In this document: positions 7,163 through 19,800 of the stretch, piece after piece | Position numbering within the stretch: the stretch's first letter is position 1 | Layout of the letters: each line of letters begins with the position of its first letter | From: an uncultured Lachnospiraceae bacterium | Lineage (GTDB): Bacteria; Bacillota; Clostridia; Lachnospirales; Lachnospiraceae | Direction of reading: 5' to 3' | Assembly: GCA_937965795.1 (NCBI GenBank) | Contig: CALCMD010000005.1 | Location: forward strand, 1 to 33,473 | DNA: 33,473 bases | Position numbers and translations under genes: made by a program | The notes under the pieces: generated by a model | What the model was told of the DNA's origin: nothing | The model's input: only the letters and a program-made list of their open reading frames with translations | Database searches by the model: none

Positions 7163-10100
7163 ATGTTGAAAGAAAGGAAAAATGTAAAAAAGTTTACGGC
7201 GTTTGTACTGAGCATGGCTATGGTTCTGACAGGCTTTGGTACATTTCCGGCGTCTTTGAAAGCGGAGGCGTCGGAGGGACAAAAACAGGCTGCTGCCAGG
7301 ATCACGTGCAGCGAGCGCGAAATGAAGTTTAATGATGACTGGAAATTTAAGCTGGTCAACAAATATGACATTTATGACGATAGTGTTCAGGCGGAAGGCG
7401 TTGCTTATGATGATTCCGATTGGGATACGGTAGAGCTTCCGCATGACTGGGCGATTTATCAGGAATTTGAGAACGGAAACGGAGTCCGTGCGGCACAGGG
7501 CGCGCTTGCCGGAGGCGTCGGCTGGTACCGGAAAAGTTTTACACTGTCAGACGACTTTAAGGATAAAGAAGTGTTTATCCGCTTTGACGGCGTGTATATG
7601 ATCAGCCAGGTGTGGATCAACGGACATACGATGGATGACTGGAAACAGTATCTTGGTTATGTAACCTTTACTTATGATATTACACAATATCTGAACTTTG
7701 ACGGTGAGAATACGATCGCGGTAAAGGTACAGAGTTCCAACAGCAGCGCGCGCTGGTATGCGGGAGCAGGTATTTACCGTAATGTATATCTGGTCTCCAC
7801 AGACAGGCTGCATGTTCCGGAAAACGGCGTCACAGTGAAAACGCCGCTTGAAAAGATCAATCCGGCTGTAGCAGACCCGTATACAGAGATTCATGATCTG
7901 ACAAGCGCCGGCGTCGATATCAGCACAGAGATCAAAAATGATGGGTCAGATGCGGTAAGAGAGGTTACGTTGAAGTCAACGGTCTATGACAAGACGGGCG
8001 ATGTGGCGTCTGTGGAGACACAGAATGTGCAGGTGGCAGCGGGAGAAACAAAGACCGTCGAGCAGAGCCTGACGGTTGAAAATCCGAAGCTCTGGTCTAC
8101 AGAGGATCCCAACCTTTACTGGGTACGTACGGAAATCATTTCGGGTGGTCAGACGGTGGATACGACAGATACGCGTTTTGGTATCCGTTATCTTGCACTG
8201 AACCCGGACAGCGGTTTTTACCTGAATGGTGTGAATACAAAGCTGAATGGTGTCTGTGAGCATTCCGATCTGGGTTCTCTTGGTATGGAGGTTTATCCGG
8301 CGGCGATTGAGCGAAGAATCCGTACACTGAAGAGGTTTGGATGTAATGCCATCCGTACCTCGCACAATCCGGTTTCTCCGGAGTTTATTGAAGCCTGCGA
8401 CAGGCTGGGTATGCTGGTGTTCGAGGAAGCGTTTGACCAGTGGCTTCACAGCAAGAACAGCGGAGACTACCACAATTATTTTAACAAAGCAGTGAATGAT
8501 GGCGCTACGGTTGTATTTGATAAAACGGGAGATAACTCGGCCATTGAGATCAAACGTGAGGATCTGGTATCCAACGCGGAGCGCGACGTGAAAGCGATGG
8601 CTGCCCGCGATAAAAATTCTCCGGCCGTTTTTGCATGGAGCACAGGAAATGAGATCGATGACGCCTGCTATGGACATGGTATGGATACTCTGAAAATGCT
8701 GACCGGCTGGATTAAGGAAGTGGATGACACAAGACCGGTTGCAGCCTGCCCGCCGACCTGGTATGGATACGGTGCATGGAATCAGCAGGAGCAGCATCTG
8801 GCAGCAGCGGAGTTCTCAGGCTATAACTATGGACACGGCTGGTATGACGGCGCTCATGAGAGATATCCGGAAATGAACATTTTCGGTTCAGAGACGGCGT
8901 CCGCTTTCTATGAGAGAGGTGTTTACAGTTCCTGGAGCGACAGCAATAACCGTGTACCGAGCGAATATCCGACGGCATGGAACTTCTCATCGGCAAGTTA
9001 TTCGATCGTCAACACACGGAAGGCTTTTGTCGCAGGTGAGTTTGTCTGGACAGGCCATGATTACTTAGGAGAGCCGACGCCGAGAAGCTATCCGTCCAAA
9101 AGTTCTTACTTTGGAATCGTGGATACCGCAGGATTTGCGAAGGATGCGTTCTGGCTGTATAAGAGTAACTGGACAGATATTCCGACCGTACATCTGCTGC
9201 CGCAGAAATGGAACTGGCAGACGGGCGAGAAGGTAAAGACTCTTGTTTACACAAATGCAGCAAAAGTGGAGCTGTTTTTGAATGAAAAATCTCTTGGAAC
9301 GAAGGATTTCAACGTTAAGACGGCAGATCCTGCCTATATTGACTGGGGCTGGATCGACTATGAGCCAGGCGAGCTGAAGGCAGTTGCAATGGATGCTGAG
9401 GGCAAGGTGATTGCAACCGATACGGTTTATACGACGGACGAGGCGAAATCGATAGAGCTTTCCGCAGACAGGGCTTATATTAAGAACGATGGACGCGACC
9501 TGGTTTATGTGGAAGCGGATATTGTGGATGAGGCGGGAAATCTGGTACTGGATGCAGATAACCGCATTACCTTTAAGGTAACAGGCGGTGAGATCGTTGC
9601 AGTAGATAACGGAGATGCAAAGGATCTGGATCCTTTCAGAAGCGTGGATAACAGAAAAGCTTTCAGCGGAAAAGCGCTTGCCATTGTGAAAGCATATGAG
9701 GGAAGTGAAGCAAATATCACCGTGACGGCAACTGCTGAGAGTGATACAGGGATGTTATCTTCGAATACCGTGACGGTAGGCGCGAAAAATGAGCTTCCGG
9801 GCGACGGGACAGGGAAGCCGGAGTTTACAGGCGCGGCAGAAATCACGATCGGAACCGGCGTGTCACCGGAAAAACTGCTGCCGGAGACGGTAGAGATGGT
9901 TTACAGCAATGGCGTACTGGAGAAATTTACGGTTACCGGATGGGATACTGCCGGTCTGAATATAAAGGAAGAAGGAACCTATGAGATTACCGGAAGTGTA
10001 GAAGGCAGCGATCAGACGGTTCGCTGTAAAATTATTGTAAAGGATATTGCACAGGTTCAGGATCTGTCTGTGACGACGCTGAAAAATGTAGCTCCGCCAT

Positions 10101-13100
10101 TGCCGCAGTTTGTGTCTGTGGAATATAAGGATGGTACAACAGGAACAGCTCCGGTAACCTGGGAGGATATCGATGCAGAAAAATATGCAGAGGAAGGCTC
10201 CTTTGACGTGAAGGGAACGATCAGTGAAACGCAGATGGTTACCGCACATGTGGCAGTAAAAGAGGTAACATCCGTAGCAGTTACCGAACTGGAGACGACA
10301 CTTGGAACGATGCCGCAGCTTCCGTCCGGGGTGGAAGTGACCTTTACGGATGGAACAAAGGAAACCATCGGCGTTGTATGGGAGAGCAGCCAGAGCGTTG
10401 TGAATGCGGCGGGTATGGCAGTCGTTAAGGGAAAGATTCTGGGATCGGATGTAGAAGCTGTCGCAAAGATCGATGTAAAATATCAGGTTTATGCAAGTGA
10501 CCTGGAGTGGACAGAGACAAAAGGTCTTGTTGCCAGGGATGAGACGACAGGACACAGCAGACTACAGGCGAGAGTCGATCAGGGCGGACCGCCAACTCTG
10601 TATGAGAAAGGTATCGGAACCCAGGCAGATGCCGAGGTTGTATACGATATCACAGGAAAAGGCTATGAGAGCTTCCGGGCCAATATCAGTCTTGGCTTTG
10701 ATTTCGGTCAGGGCGCACCAGGCGCAGTTGTTTTCAAGGTGTATGTGGACGACGAGACAGAACCGAGATACACAAGTCCTGTTATGACGCACGCCACAAA
10801 GAACATACCGATTGATGTGGATGTGAAGGATGCTTCCAGAGTAAGACTTGTGACGGAGGTTCCTGCGGGAACGGAGGCAGAGGCCGACCACAATGTGGGC
10901 GACTGGTGTGACGCGAAGTTTGTGTCAGGCAATCTTACTGTTGAAAAGGTACTGAAAATGGAACAGCCTTTCTGCTATGTTGATCAGGGAGAGGTTCCGG
11001 TTCCGGGAGACACCGTAGAGGTTCAGATCGACGCGCAGCATACAGGATTATTCCACATAGAATGGCCGGAGCTTCGTGCAGACGATTTCATGGAAGCCGG
11101 AGTGTACGAGATCAGCGGAAAGGTAAGCGGAGTAAAAGATCAGACAGTAACGGCGATTGTCATCGTAGATTATAATGCAGCGCTGGCGGATGCGGAGGCT
11201 GTAAAGAAGCTGGGCGCGTACAATATGCAGGAAAACTTTGCATATGTAAGCACTCCGGATGACAAGGTAAGGCTAAACGATATTAAGGGCATTACGAACA
11301 AGTCTTTAATTCTTTATCAGTGGACGGATCATATGCTGATCGAAAACTGTACAACGCATGAGTATGGATTTGATTATGGCGTATATCCATCCAGCAACAG
11401 TGCGAATCCGGAATATGTGATCATGCGCGCACCGGATATGAATGGATTTATGGTAAGGGGTACGTCGCAGAAGCATGCAGATGAGAATTTCCGATTCTAT
11501 ACCTCCGCTGACGGGACAACCTGGACGGAGGTTACGAATTATGATAAGACGGAAGATACAAGCCGTGAAGGGTGGCCAAGCAGGATCTATTCGTCAGAAG
11601 AGCTGCCGGAGAACAGTAACTATCTGAAGATTGCATTCCCGGGAAGCTATACCTGGGAGTATAACCTGAACAGTGTGCAGATCTACCGCGGCGCCAAAAA
11701 AGTTAAGCTGGACGCCAACGGCGGAACAATGCCGGACGGTGTTTCAGGAAGTCTGCTGCTGGATTCCGGGGAAGCGGTGGGAGAACTTCCGGTTCCGACA
11801 AGAAACCGTCATGCCTTTAAAGGCTGGTTTACCGCTGCGGAAGGCGGAGTGCAGATTACGGAGGATTACGTGCCGGAAGAGTCGATGACGATTTATGCAC
11901 AGTGGGAGAAAAATCCGGAAGGTGCGGATGATGTTCTGATCTATTTTGTGGACAGCGGAGCCAAAGCATTTACCGACAGAGGACAGGCATACATAAATGA
12001 TTATGCGGATACCGTAAGAAACAGCGTGCCGGATCAGGCATACGACGGAAACTGGGGTTATACAAACAGTGAAACTTCTGTGGGAACAAACGGAAGTGGA
12101 GACGCTTATACAACCATACGTCATTTTAACGCCGGCTATAATCAACAGACGATGACCTATAAATTTGCAGTGGCTGAAGGTTACTATGATATTGTGACAG
12201 GATTTTATGATCCGTGGTCACAGTATGCGAATGATGACCGTCATGCGAAGATCACAGTGACAGATGCGGACAGTAACGTACTGGCGTCGAAAGCAGACTA
12301 CAAGATCAGCGGAAATAAAGATACGGTAACGCTGAGTGAGGTAAGAGTAGGTTCGGCAGGCAATATCTCTGTGAATTTAAGTCCTGTAAAGAATGTACCG
12401 AGTAACCTGGACAGTTGTGATGTGCTGGTAAGCTTTATCGTTATCATTAAGAAAGCAGATCAGGAGAGAAACTATACGGTAACCTTTGAGGCAGGAAACG
12501 GTACAGAACCGGTCGTACAGATAATCGCAGACGGCACAAAAGCGGTAAGACCGGAGGAAGATCCGGTGCGCGAGGGATATACCTTTGACGGATGGTTTAA
12601 GGATGCAGGATGCAGTATTGCATGGGATTTTGAAACGGATGTCATAACGGGAAATACGACGATCTATGCGGGATGGACGAAGGAAAGCATTTCTGACGAG
12701 GCAGCTAAGATCGGCTTAAAGACAGCGATTTCGATTGCCAGATCCCTGAAGGCGGAGGACTACACGGCTGATTCCTATGCAGCGCTGGCACAGGCTCTGG
12801 CGGAAGCAAAAACAGCTTATGAGACAGAGGGATTGAGCGCGGCGGCAATTCAGGCGAAGATCAACAGTCTGTCGGCCGCAGTCAGGGGCTTAAAGGCAGC
12901 GGCAAAAGATACAAATAAAAGGCTGGAGGAACAACTGGCGGAGAAGGAAAATCTGATTGGACAAAAGGCAGAGGAACTGGCGGAAGCCAGCGCTGAGGTC
13001 ACAAGGCTTCAGACCGCGCTGGAGGAGAAAAACGGGGTTGTCACAGACCTGAGAACACAGCTTACCGCAAAGCAGGGTGAGGCGGAAGATTTGAAAACGC

Positions 13101-13876
13101 AGCTTTCGGAAGCAAAAGCGGAACTGGAAGATTTGCAGCAGGCAGCGGAGGAGAACGCGGCAGAGATTGAGGAACTGCGGGGGCAGATTGCAGAGCTTGA
13201 GGGGCAGCTTGAGGAAGTAAATGCTGAGGTGACAAGACTTACAGGCGCTGTTGCCGGGGCAGAGGCTGAGGCAGGACAGATTGAAACGGAGCTTTCGGAA
13301 GCAAAAGCACGAAAAACACTGCTTGAGGCAGAAAATGCAAGACTTGCAGGCGAGGCAGAGACTTTGCGGGCGGCAGTAAGAAAAGCTGAGGAGGAAGCAA
13401 AGAAAGCGCAGGAAGAACTTGAACGTCTGAAAAATTCTTCCACAGCTCTGAAAAAGGGTGACACGGCCGTAGTGAAGGGCGTTCGTTACCGTGTAACGGA
13501 CCCGTCCGGAAAATATGCGCAAGCCTGTGGCGTAATAAACAAAAATACAAAGAAAATCACGATGGTATCTTCCGTGAAGATCAACGGCGTGACCTGTACC
13601 GTGACGGGAATTGCGGCCAAAGCATTTGCCAACCTGAAGAAGGTAACGGGCGTGACAATCAGCAAAAACGTGACGGAGATCGGAAAACAGGCTTTCTACG
13701 GAGATAAGAAGCTGCGCACGGTCAGAGTAAAGGGCACGAAATTGAAGAAGGTAGGAAAGAGCGCTTTGAAAAAGATTTCACCAAAGGCAGTGATCCGTGT
13801 GCCGAAGGCTAAGAAAAAAGCATACCAAAAGCTTTTTGCGGGAAAAGGACAGAAAAAGTCGGTAACGATTAAGTGA
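7163..13876 (+). CDS. Giant secreted GH2 beta-galactosidase-type enzyme with NPCBM, FIVAR, coiled coil and BspA-like end
   Basis: The signal peptide (basic start, hydrophobic 11-28, likely cleavage near 34-36) leads into GH2 sugar-binding (50-215), Ig-like (220-335) and TIM-barrel (340-690) domains. The likely acid/base is E497 in TGNE and the nucleophile E577 in GSETAS. DUF4982-like (671-755) and GH2 C5-like (760-875) domains follow. Next come three Big_4-like domains (890-1110), an NPCBM-like module (1111-1255), another Big_4 (1260-1337), a discoidin-like sandwich (1345-1510), two InlB-type repeats (1513-1590, 1770-1842) flanking a 'VDSGA' module (1591-1765), FIVAR (1843-1913), a coiled coil (1914-2092) and a BspA-like lysine-rich end (2093-2237). 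The catalytic layout resembles pneumococcal BgaA, which removes beta-1,4 galactose from host glycans; the substrate here is inferred. There is no LPXTG or SLH anchor. The gene is 22 bp before a paralogue, so they are probably cotranscribed. Confidence 0.9.
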   Translation: MLKERKNVKKFTAFVLSMAMVLTGFGTFPASLKAEASEGQKQAAARITCSEREMKFNDDWKFKLVNKYDIYDDSVQAEGVAYDDSDWDTVELPHDWAIYQEFENGNGVRAAQGALAGGVGWYRKSFTLSDDFKDKEVFIRFDGVYMISQVWINGHTMDDWKQYLGYVTFTYDITQYLNFDGENTIAVKVQSSNSSARWYAGAGIYRNVYLVSTDRLHVPENGVTVKTPLEKINPAVADPYTEIHDLTSAGVDISTEIKNDGSDAVREVTLKSTVYDKTGDVASVETQNVQVAAGETKTVEQSLTVENPKLWSTEDPNLYWVRTEIISGGQTVDTTDTRFGIRYLALNPDSGFYLNGVNTKLNGVCEHSDLGSLGMEVYPAAIERRIRTLKRFGCNAIRTSHNPVSPEFIEACDRLGMLVFEEAFDQWLHSKNSGDYHNYFNKAVNDGATVVFDKTGDNSAIEIKREDLVSNAERDVKAMAARDKNSPAVFAWSTGNEIDDACYGHGMDTLKMLTGWIKEVDDTRPVAACPPTWYGYGAWNQQEQHLAAAEFSGYNYGHGWYDGAHERYPEMNIFGSETASAFYERGVYSSWSDSNNRVPSEYPTAWNFSSASYSIVNTRKAFVAGEFVWTGHDYLGEPTPRSYPSKSSYFGIVDTAGFAKDAFWLYKSNWTDIPTVHLLPQKWNWQTGEKVKTLVYTNAAKVELFLNEKSLGTKDFNVKTADPAYIDWGWIDYEPGELKAVAMDAEGKVIATDTVYTTDEAKSIELSADRAYIKNDGRDLVYVEADIVDEAGNLVLDADNRITFKVTGGEIVAVDNGDAKDLDPFRSVDNRKAFSGKALAIVKAYEGSEANITVTATAESDTGMLSSNTVTVGAKNELPGDGTGKPEFTGAAEITIGTGVSPEKLLPETVEMVYSNGVLEKFTVTGWDTAGLNIKEEGTYEITGSVEGSDQTVRCKIIVKDIAQVQDLSVTTLKNVAPPLPQFVSVEYKDGTTGTAPVTWEDIDAEKYAEEGSFDVKGTISETQMVTAHVAVKEVTSVAVTELETTLGTMPQLPSGVEVTFTDGTKETIGVVWESSQSVVNAAGMAVVKGKILGSDVEAVAKIDVKYQVYASDLEWTETKGLVARDETTGHSRLQARVDQGGPPTLYEKGIGTQADAEVVYDITGKGYESFRANISLGFDFGQGAPGAVVFKVYVDDETEPRYTSPVMTHATKNIPIDVDVKDASRVRLVTEVPAGTEAEADHNVGDWCDAKFVSGNLTVEKVLKMEQPFCYVDQGEVPVPGDTVEVQIDAQHTGLFHIEWPELRADDFMEAGVYEISGKVSGVKDQTVTAIVIVDYNAALADAEAVKKLGAYNMQENFAYVSTPDDKVRLNDIKGITNKSLILYQWTDHMLIENCTTHEYGFDYGVYPSSNSANPEYVIMRAPDMNGFMVRGTSQKHADENFRFYTSADGTTWTEVTNYDKTEDTSREGWPSRIYSSEELPENSNYLKIAFPGSYTWEYNLNSVQIYRGAKKVKLDANGGTMPDGVSGSLLLDSGEAVGELPVPTRNRHAFKGWFTAAEGGVQITEDYVPEESMTIYAQWEKNPEGADDVLIYFVDSGAKAFTDRGQAYINDYADTVRNSVPDQAYDGNWGYTNSETSVGTNGSGDAYTTIRHFNAGYNQQTMTYKFAVAEGYYDIVTGFYDPWSQYANDDRHAKITVTDADSNVLASKADYKISGNKDTVTLSEVRVGSAGNISVNLSPVKNVPSNLDSCDVLVSFIVIIKKADQERNYTVTFEAGNGTEPVVQIIADGTKAVRPEEDPVREGYTFDGWFKDAGCSIAWDFETDVITGNTTIYAGWTKESISDEAAKIGLKTAISIARSLKAEDYTADSYAALAQALAEAKTAYETEGLSAAAIQAKINSLSAAVRGLKAAAKDTNKRLEEQLAEKENLIGQKAEELAEASAEVTRLQTALEEKNGVVTDLRTQLTAKQGEAEDLKTQLSEAKAELEDLQQAAEENAAEIEELRGQIAELEGQLEEVNAEVTRLTGAVAGAEAEAGQIETELSEAKARKTLLEAENARLAGEAETLRAAVRKAEEEAKKAQEELERLKNSSTALKKGDTAVVKGVRYRVTDPSGKYAQACGVINKNTKKITMVSSVKINGVTCTVTGIAAKAFANLKKVTGVTISKNVTEIGKQAFYGDKKLRTVRVKGTKLKKVGKSALKKISPKAVIRVPKAKKKAYQKLFAGKGQKKSVTIK

Positions 13877-13898
13877 GAGAATTTAAAGGAGGTAACAT

Positions 13899-16800
13899 AT
13901 GCAGCTTAAAAAATGTCTGAGCAGTATCCTTGCACTTGCCGTGGTTTTGAATACCGGAGCAATCAGTGCAATGGCTGCCGGAAACAGTCAGGAGCGTGGG
14001 GCGCAGACACAGACGTCATCCAATGTGGAGACGGTCTATGTCAATGCTTACAGCGCCGGTGAACGTTCTGTTTCCTTTAATGATCATTGGCGTTTTTCCC
14101 TGGGGGAAGCGAATGGGGCGGAAGCCGTTTCCTATAATGATGCTTCCTGGGAAAATGTGACCCTGCCTCATGACTATAGCATTGACCAGGGATTTACAGT
14201 CGCTGCTCCTGCGGAGCAGGAGAACGGCTATGTGCTTGGCGGTACCGGATGGTACCGCAAGGCTTTCACTCTTTCCGATGATGTGCAGGGAAAGGTTGTC
14301 AGCGTAGATTTCGACGGCGTTTACATGAATGCGACCGTATATATCAACGGGGAGAAGCTGGGGACACATCCATATGGCTATACACCGTTCTCCTTCGTGC
14401 TTCCGGAGAGTGCATTAAAGTTTGGCGGTGCGGAAAATGTGCTGGCGGTAAAGGTGGACCATAAACAGCCGTCAAGCCGTTGGTATTCCGGAAGTGGTAT
14501 TTACCGTGACGTAAACCTGACAGTGACAGAGCCGGTCCATGTGGCATATTACGGAACAGCGGTGACGACGCCGGATATTGCCGAAGGCAAGGGCACGGTA
14601 CAGGTGGCGGCAGAGATTAAAAACGACGGCAATGGGGCAGCGTCTGTTTCGGTAAAACAGACGGTTTATGAGCTGGACGGCACAGAGCCTGTGGCGGAAG
14701 GTGAAAAAACACAGGCGCAGTCTGTGGCGGCTGGTGAAACTGCAAAGATTACGGATACCGTAACCGTGGCAGAGCCGAAGCTGTGGGATACAGAGAATCC
14801 GAATATGTATACGGTGCGCACAGAAGTGTACGTAAACGATACGCTTACCGATACTTATGATTCTGACTTTGGATTCCGCTGGGTAGAGTTTACGACAGAG
14901 AATGGATTTTTCCTGAATGGCGAAAACAGAAAGCTTCGCGGCGTGTGTATGCACCATGACCAGGGCGCTCTCGGAGCGGAGGCATGGCGCCGGGCGGTTG
15001 AGCGCCAGGTAGAGATGATGCAGGAGATGGGAGTTAATGCAATCCGCGTAACCCACAATCCGGCGTCACAGGCTCTGATCGACATCTGCAACCGCAAAGG
15101 CATGATGCTGGTTGAGGAATCCTTTGACTGCTGGCTTTCCGGAAAGGACGAGAATACGGAGGATTACGGAAAGTGGTTCGATACGGAGATCGAGGAAGGC
15201 AATCAGATTACAGGCGCCGTTCAGGACGAGAAATGGTGCGAATTTGATGTGAAGGCTATGGTGAGACGCGGACGCAACGCACCGGCGATCATTATGTGGA
15301 GTCTTGGAAACGAGCTGTTCCAGTCCACGATCAGCGGGAGCCGTCACGGGGAGTATCCGGATGTTGCAAAAAATCTGTTTGGGTGGGTAAACCAGGAGGA
15401 TGCGACGCGTTATGTAACCTTTGGGGATAACCAGTTTAAGGGACAGGAGACAAACGGAAGTTCAAATGCCACAAAAACAGCATGGGTATTTACAGATGCA
15501 GACCAGTATGGTTTTCCCGGAGGACTGCCAGGCTACAACTATGGCTGGGACGGCCAGATCCAGAACGGACATAATCAGGGATGGCTGGTATATGGCTCTG
15601 AGACGGCGTCTTCCGTAAACAGCCGCGGCGTTTACGACCGTAAAAATAACTGTAGCGATGACGGAAGCGGAGACAGACGTCTGACTTCCTATGATAAGAG
15701 TAAGGTAAGCTGGGGGCATCTCGCAGCAGAAGGCCTTTGGATCACGATGCGCCAGGCATTTAACGCAGGTGAATTTGTGTGGACCGGTTTCGATTATATC
15801 GGTGAGCCGACGCCGTACAACTGGACAGGAACGGGATCAAACGGTACCTGGCCGAATGTTTCCAAGAGTTCTTATTTTGGTATTGTGGATACCGCAGGCT
15901 TTGAAAAGGACAGCTTCTATCTGTACCAGAGCCAGTGGAATGACAAAGTAAATACGCTGCATATTCTTCCGGTATGGAATGAAGATGAAATCATGATCGA
16001 CAGCAATGGCAAGGTTGAGGTCGTCGTTTACAGTGATGCGCCTGTGATCAAGCTGTATTTGAACGGCAAAGAAGTGGGAACAGCCACAGCGGTACATACG
16101 GATACACCGACCGGAGGCTATCAGAATTACACCGCAGGTACGGGATGCTTTGACAGCAGCAAGGCAAGCGGAAGCACTTCCCTGTATGCTACCTTCAACG
16201 TACCGTTTGAGGAAGGAAAACTGGAAGCAAAGGCATTTGAAGCAGACGGGAAAAAACCGATCGCAGAGACAGAAGGCCGCAGCTATGTGGAGACGACAGG
16301 AGCCGGATACAGACTGGAAGCAGAGGCAGACAGAGAGGTTATCACAGCAAACGGCAAAGATCTGAGCTATGTAACGATTGACGTCACAGATGCAGAGGGC
16401 AGATTTGTCAATGGAGCAGAGCCGCAGATCAATGTTACCGTAGAAGGAGACGGAAAGCTTCTGGCGCTCGATAACGGTGTGCAGAACGATACGACAAGCT
16501 ATGGCGAGCCGTCCAGAAAAGCAGGAAAAGGCAAACTGCTGGCAATCGTACAGTCTACGGACGAGGCGGGCAGCTTTACGGTAACGGCGACGTCATCAGG
16601 CTATATGTCAGGCAGCGTTACAGTGACAACAGAAGCGGATGACAGTGAGGTTTCAGGCGAAAGGAAAGTAGTAAGCTATGAGATCGCAAAAAATTATTAT
16701 GTAAAACAGGGAGAACAGCCAGTACTTCCGACAGAGGTTAAGGTAAATTATTCGGATGATACATCGGAGACAAAGACAGTTGCCTGGGATGAGATTCCGG

Positions 16801-19800
16801 CAGGCGGCGACAGCTATACCGTAACCGGTACGATTCAGGATATCAATTTGCAGGCTGCTGTAAATGTCACGATGATCGGCGAGGTGGCCGCCGTTCTGAA
16901 CTATTCTGTCGCAGTAGGAAGGAATGCACAGCTTTCGCTTCCGGCTTCCCGTCCGGCGGTTCTGGCAGACGGAACTGTGCTCACAGCAGAGTTTCCGGTG
17001 GTATGGGATACGACGGAAAATGTGACGGCACAGACAGGAACAAAGATCGTAAACGGTACCGCACAGGTATTTGATCAGGAGTTTGGAGTGACGGCGTCCG
17101 TGCGTGTTACGGATGGAACCTATGAGGATGGACCGGATGCGCTTCCGGGCACGCCGGAAATTTATGTCAATGGAGATTCCAGCAAGGAAGATTCCGAAGC
17201 GGCAGCCGTTATGAGCCTGCTGAGAGATGATAAGACCGCAAAAGATGACGACGCATGGAGCGGAAAGGGTACGATTGATTTCCGCCTGGATACGGCAGTT
17301 ACCCTCAAAGGCTTTACCTTATATCTGAGAGACAGCGCGCCGACGTCCGATACGATGAAGATTTATTCTTCCGCAGATAATGGAGTGAACTGGACGCAGG
17401 CAGACTGTAAGGTGACAAACAGGCGTGAGGATGGCGTTACTGTCCGTACCTTTATGCCGCAGACGATGATCTCCGAAACGATGTTCCGCGTAGAATTTAC
17501 AAAGAGAACTTCTGTTTTGGAGCTGGAGATCAATACCAAGATCCCAGGCTTCCCGATTGGAGCAAAGGCTGAGCTTTCTTCTTTGCAGGTGGGAGGACAT
17601 ATTGCAGATCAGGATGTCCTTGAGAGAGGATGGTATGGTATCGCAGACACCGAGCTTAGTGAAGCCGATGTGGAAGCAGCCGGAATGGATCATGCAGCCG
17701 TTACAGTTCTGAAAAAAGACAGCAAGGGTATCATCACGATTCTTCTGGAATCGGAAGATCATGCGGAACGCGGCATGTATCAGGTGCTTCTGGGAACAGG
17801 AAATGATGCGGAGGTATATGCGAGCGCAGATATGACGATGAGCGCTCCAAGTGAAGAAAGTTCAGGATCTGCTGCAAAAGCAGCCGATGGAAAAGACAGT
17901 ACGATCTGGCACAGCAGATGGGGAAGCGGCGGAAACGGTTCCACAGACCTGACAGATCGACCGGAGGAGCGTTATTTGCAGATCGGGCTGAAGGAGAGTA
18001 AGAAGATCAGCGCGGTATCTTATCTTCCGAGACAAAGTCAGTACAACGGAACGGTTACGGAATACAGGATCGAAGTCAGTACAGATGGAAATAATTGGGA
18101 GACAGTTTCCAAAGGAAGCTGGGCAAAGGATGCTTCCTGGAAAAGGGCTGTTTTAGACACTGTGACAGAGGCAAAATATATCCGTCTGTATGGAGTAAGG
18201 ACTGCTTCGGATGACGGAACAGAGGATAACAAATTTATGTCGGCTGCTGAGGTTCATGTCCTTTGTGTAACGGATCCTGCCGATGACGCTACAGAACTCT
18301 ACAGTGGAAATACAAGCATTACACTGAATCCGGATACGTTTCCATATACAGGAAAGGAAATCACGCCGGAGCCGGTTGTCACGTATCAGGCTTCTGCGGA
18401 TGGAGAGGCAATCACACTGGCAGAGGGAACGGATTATGAGCTTGACTATTCAAAGAATACGGAACCGGGAACGGCTGTGATCACAGTAAAAGGTATCGGA
18501 ATGTATTCTGGAATTGTACAGGCGGCGTTTACGATTGAGGAGACAGACGTTGAAATCATAAGCTATGAGCAGGTAAATGTCACAACGGCAAAGGGCGAGC
18601 AGCCGAACCTTCCGGGTCTGGTAACAGCGCAGACGAATGTCGGGGAACAACTGATGGAGGCGCGCTGGGATAAAGTGGGCGGCAGTATGCTCAATACCTT
18701 TGGAACTTTTACCGTGTACGGTACGGTTGTGGATACGGGGGCACGTATTCCGGCAAGTGTAACTGTCAGCGATGTGACCGGCGTACAGCAGGTAACTCTG
18801 GCAACAAAAGCAGGAAGAGTTCCGGACATGCCGGAAGAAGTAACGGTATATTACAGTAATGGCGAAACAGAGAAGAAGGCCGTCACGTGGGAGCTGGAGG
18901 ATGTATCGTTTGATGCTGCGGGTATCGTGGAAGTAGCCGGAATGGCAGGAAAGGCGGCAGCGAAGGCTTCCGTTCGTGTAGAAGAAGCAGAAGCAGACGC
19001 AAATGCCACACCGGAGTATACAAACCTGGCCTTGAATGCAGACGGCAGATCGAAGCCAAAAGAATGGCCGAGAACTTTTGCTTATGTTGCACCGGACGGA
19101 GATCCGGCATATTATGCAACGGATGGCGTCAAAGCATTTGTCAGCACGTCGTCAAAGAAGATCTGGAGCGACTGGGAGAGCGGAAAGTATCATACAAACG
19201 CTGATGCAGCCGCAGGCGCCAGCGATCATCTGCCGTTTGTGGTATCGGCATTTGGCACAGACGGCTCCACAGACAGTGCAGATCAGAAGAAATATACGGT
19301 AAACAAGGTTTCCATCGGATTTATGGAAGAAGATATTGCATCAGACCATAAGGTACGGCTTCCGGCTGATTACAAGATCGAGTATTACAGCGGGAACGAC
19401 GGCGTGATCGATGCTTCCAGACTGGAAAATGCTTCTGCCGCTGAGTGCAGCAATGTAAAGAGCTGGGGGAGCGATAATCCGCTGAAAACACATGACGGCT
19501 GGACAGAAGTTACCTATACAGGAACGAAAACGGCGGCGCCGGAGCTTGCAGACTTTAAGCATATGGTGGATGTTACGTTCGAATCCGTCGAAACAACGGC
19601 GATCCGTATCACACTGACGCCGCAGGCGGAAAACTGGACGGGGCTTGAGGAATTTGAAGTATATTATGTTCCGGTTGAAGAGAAAACAGATTATACCGTA
19701 CAGTCCATCCAAGTGGACGGACAAGATGTCCTGGCACAGTTTGATGAGGAGACAAAGACACTGGATTTGGATGCCGAAGGAGGAGAGATCACAGCGGCTG

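Noticed and set aside
12900..13440. Coiled coils of the GH2 proteins read as an SMC-like or phage tail protein
   Set aside because: They are continuous with secreted GH2 catalytic domains and FIVAR modules in one open frame, so they are surface-protein stalks.
12890..13522. Long minus-strand open frames opposite the coiled-coil part of the first GH2 gene
   Set aside because: They follow from the biased Ala/Glu/Leu codons of the coiled coil, lack ribosome binding sites and encode Cys/Phe/Leu-rich sequences unlike real proteins.
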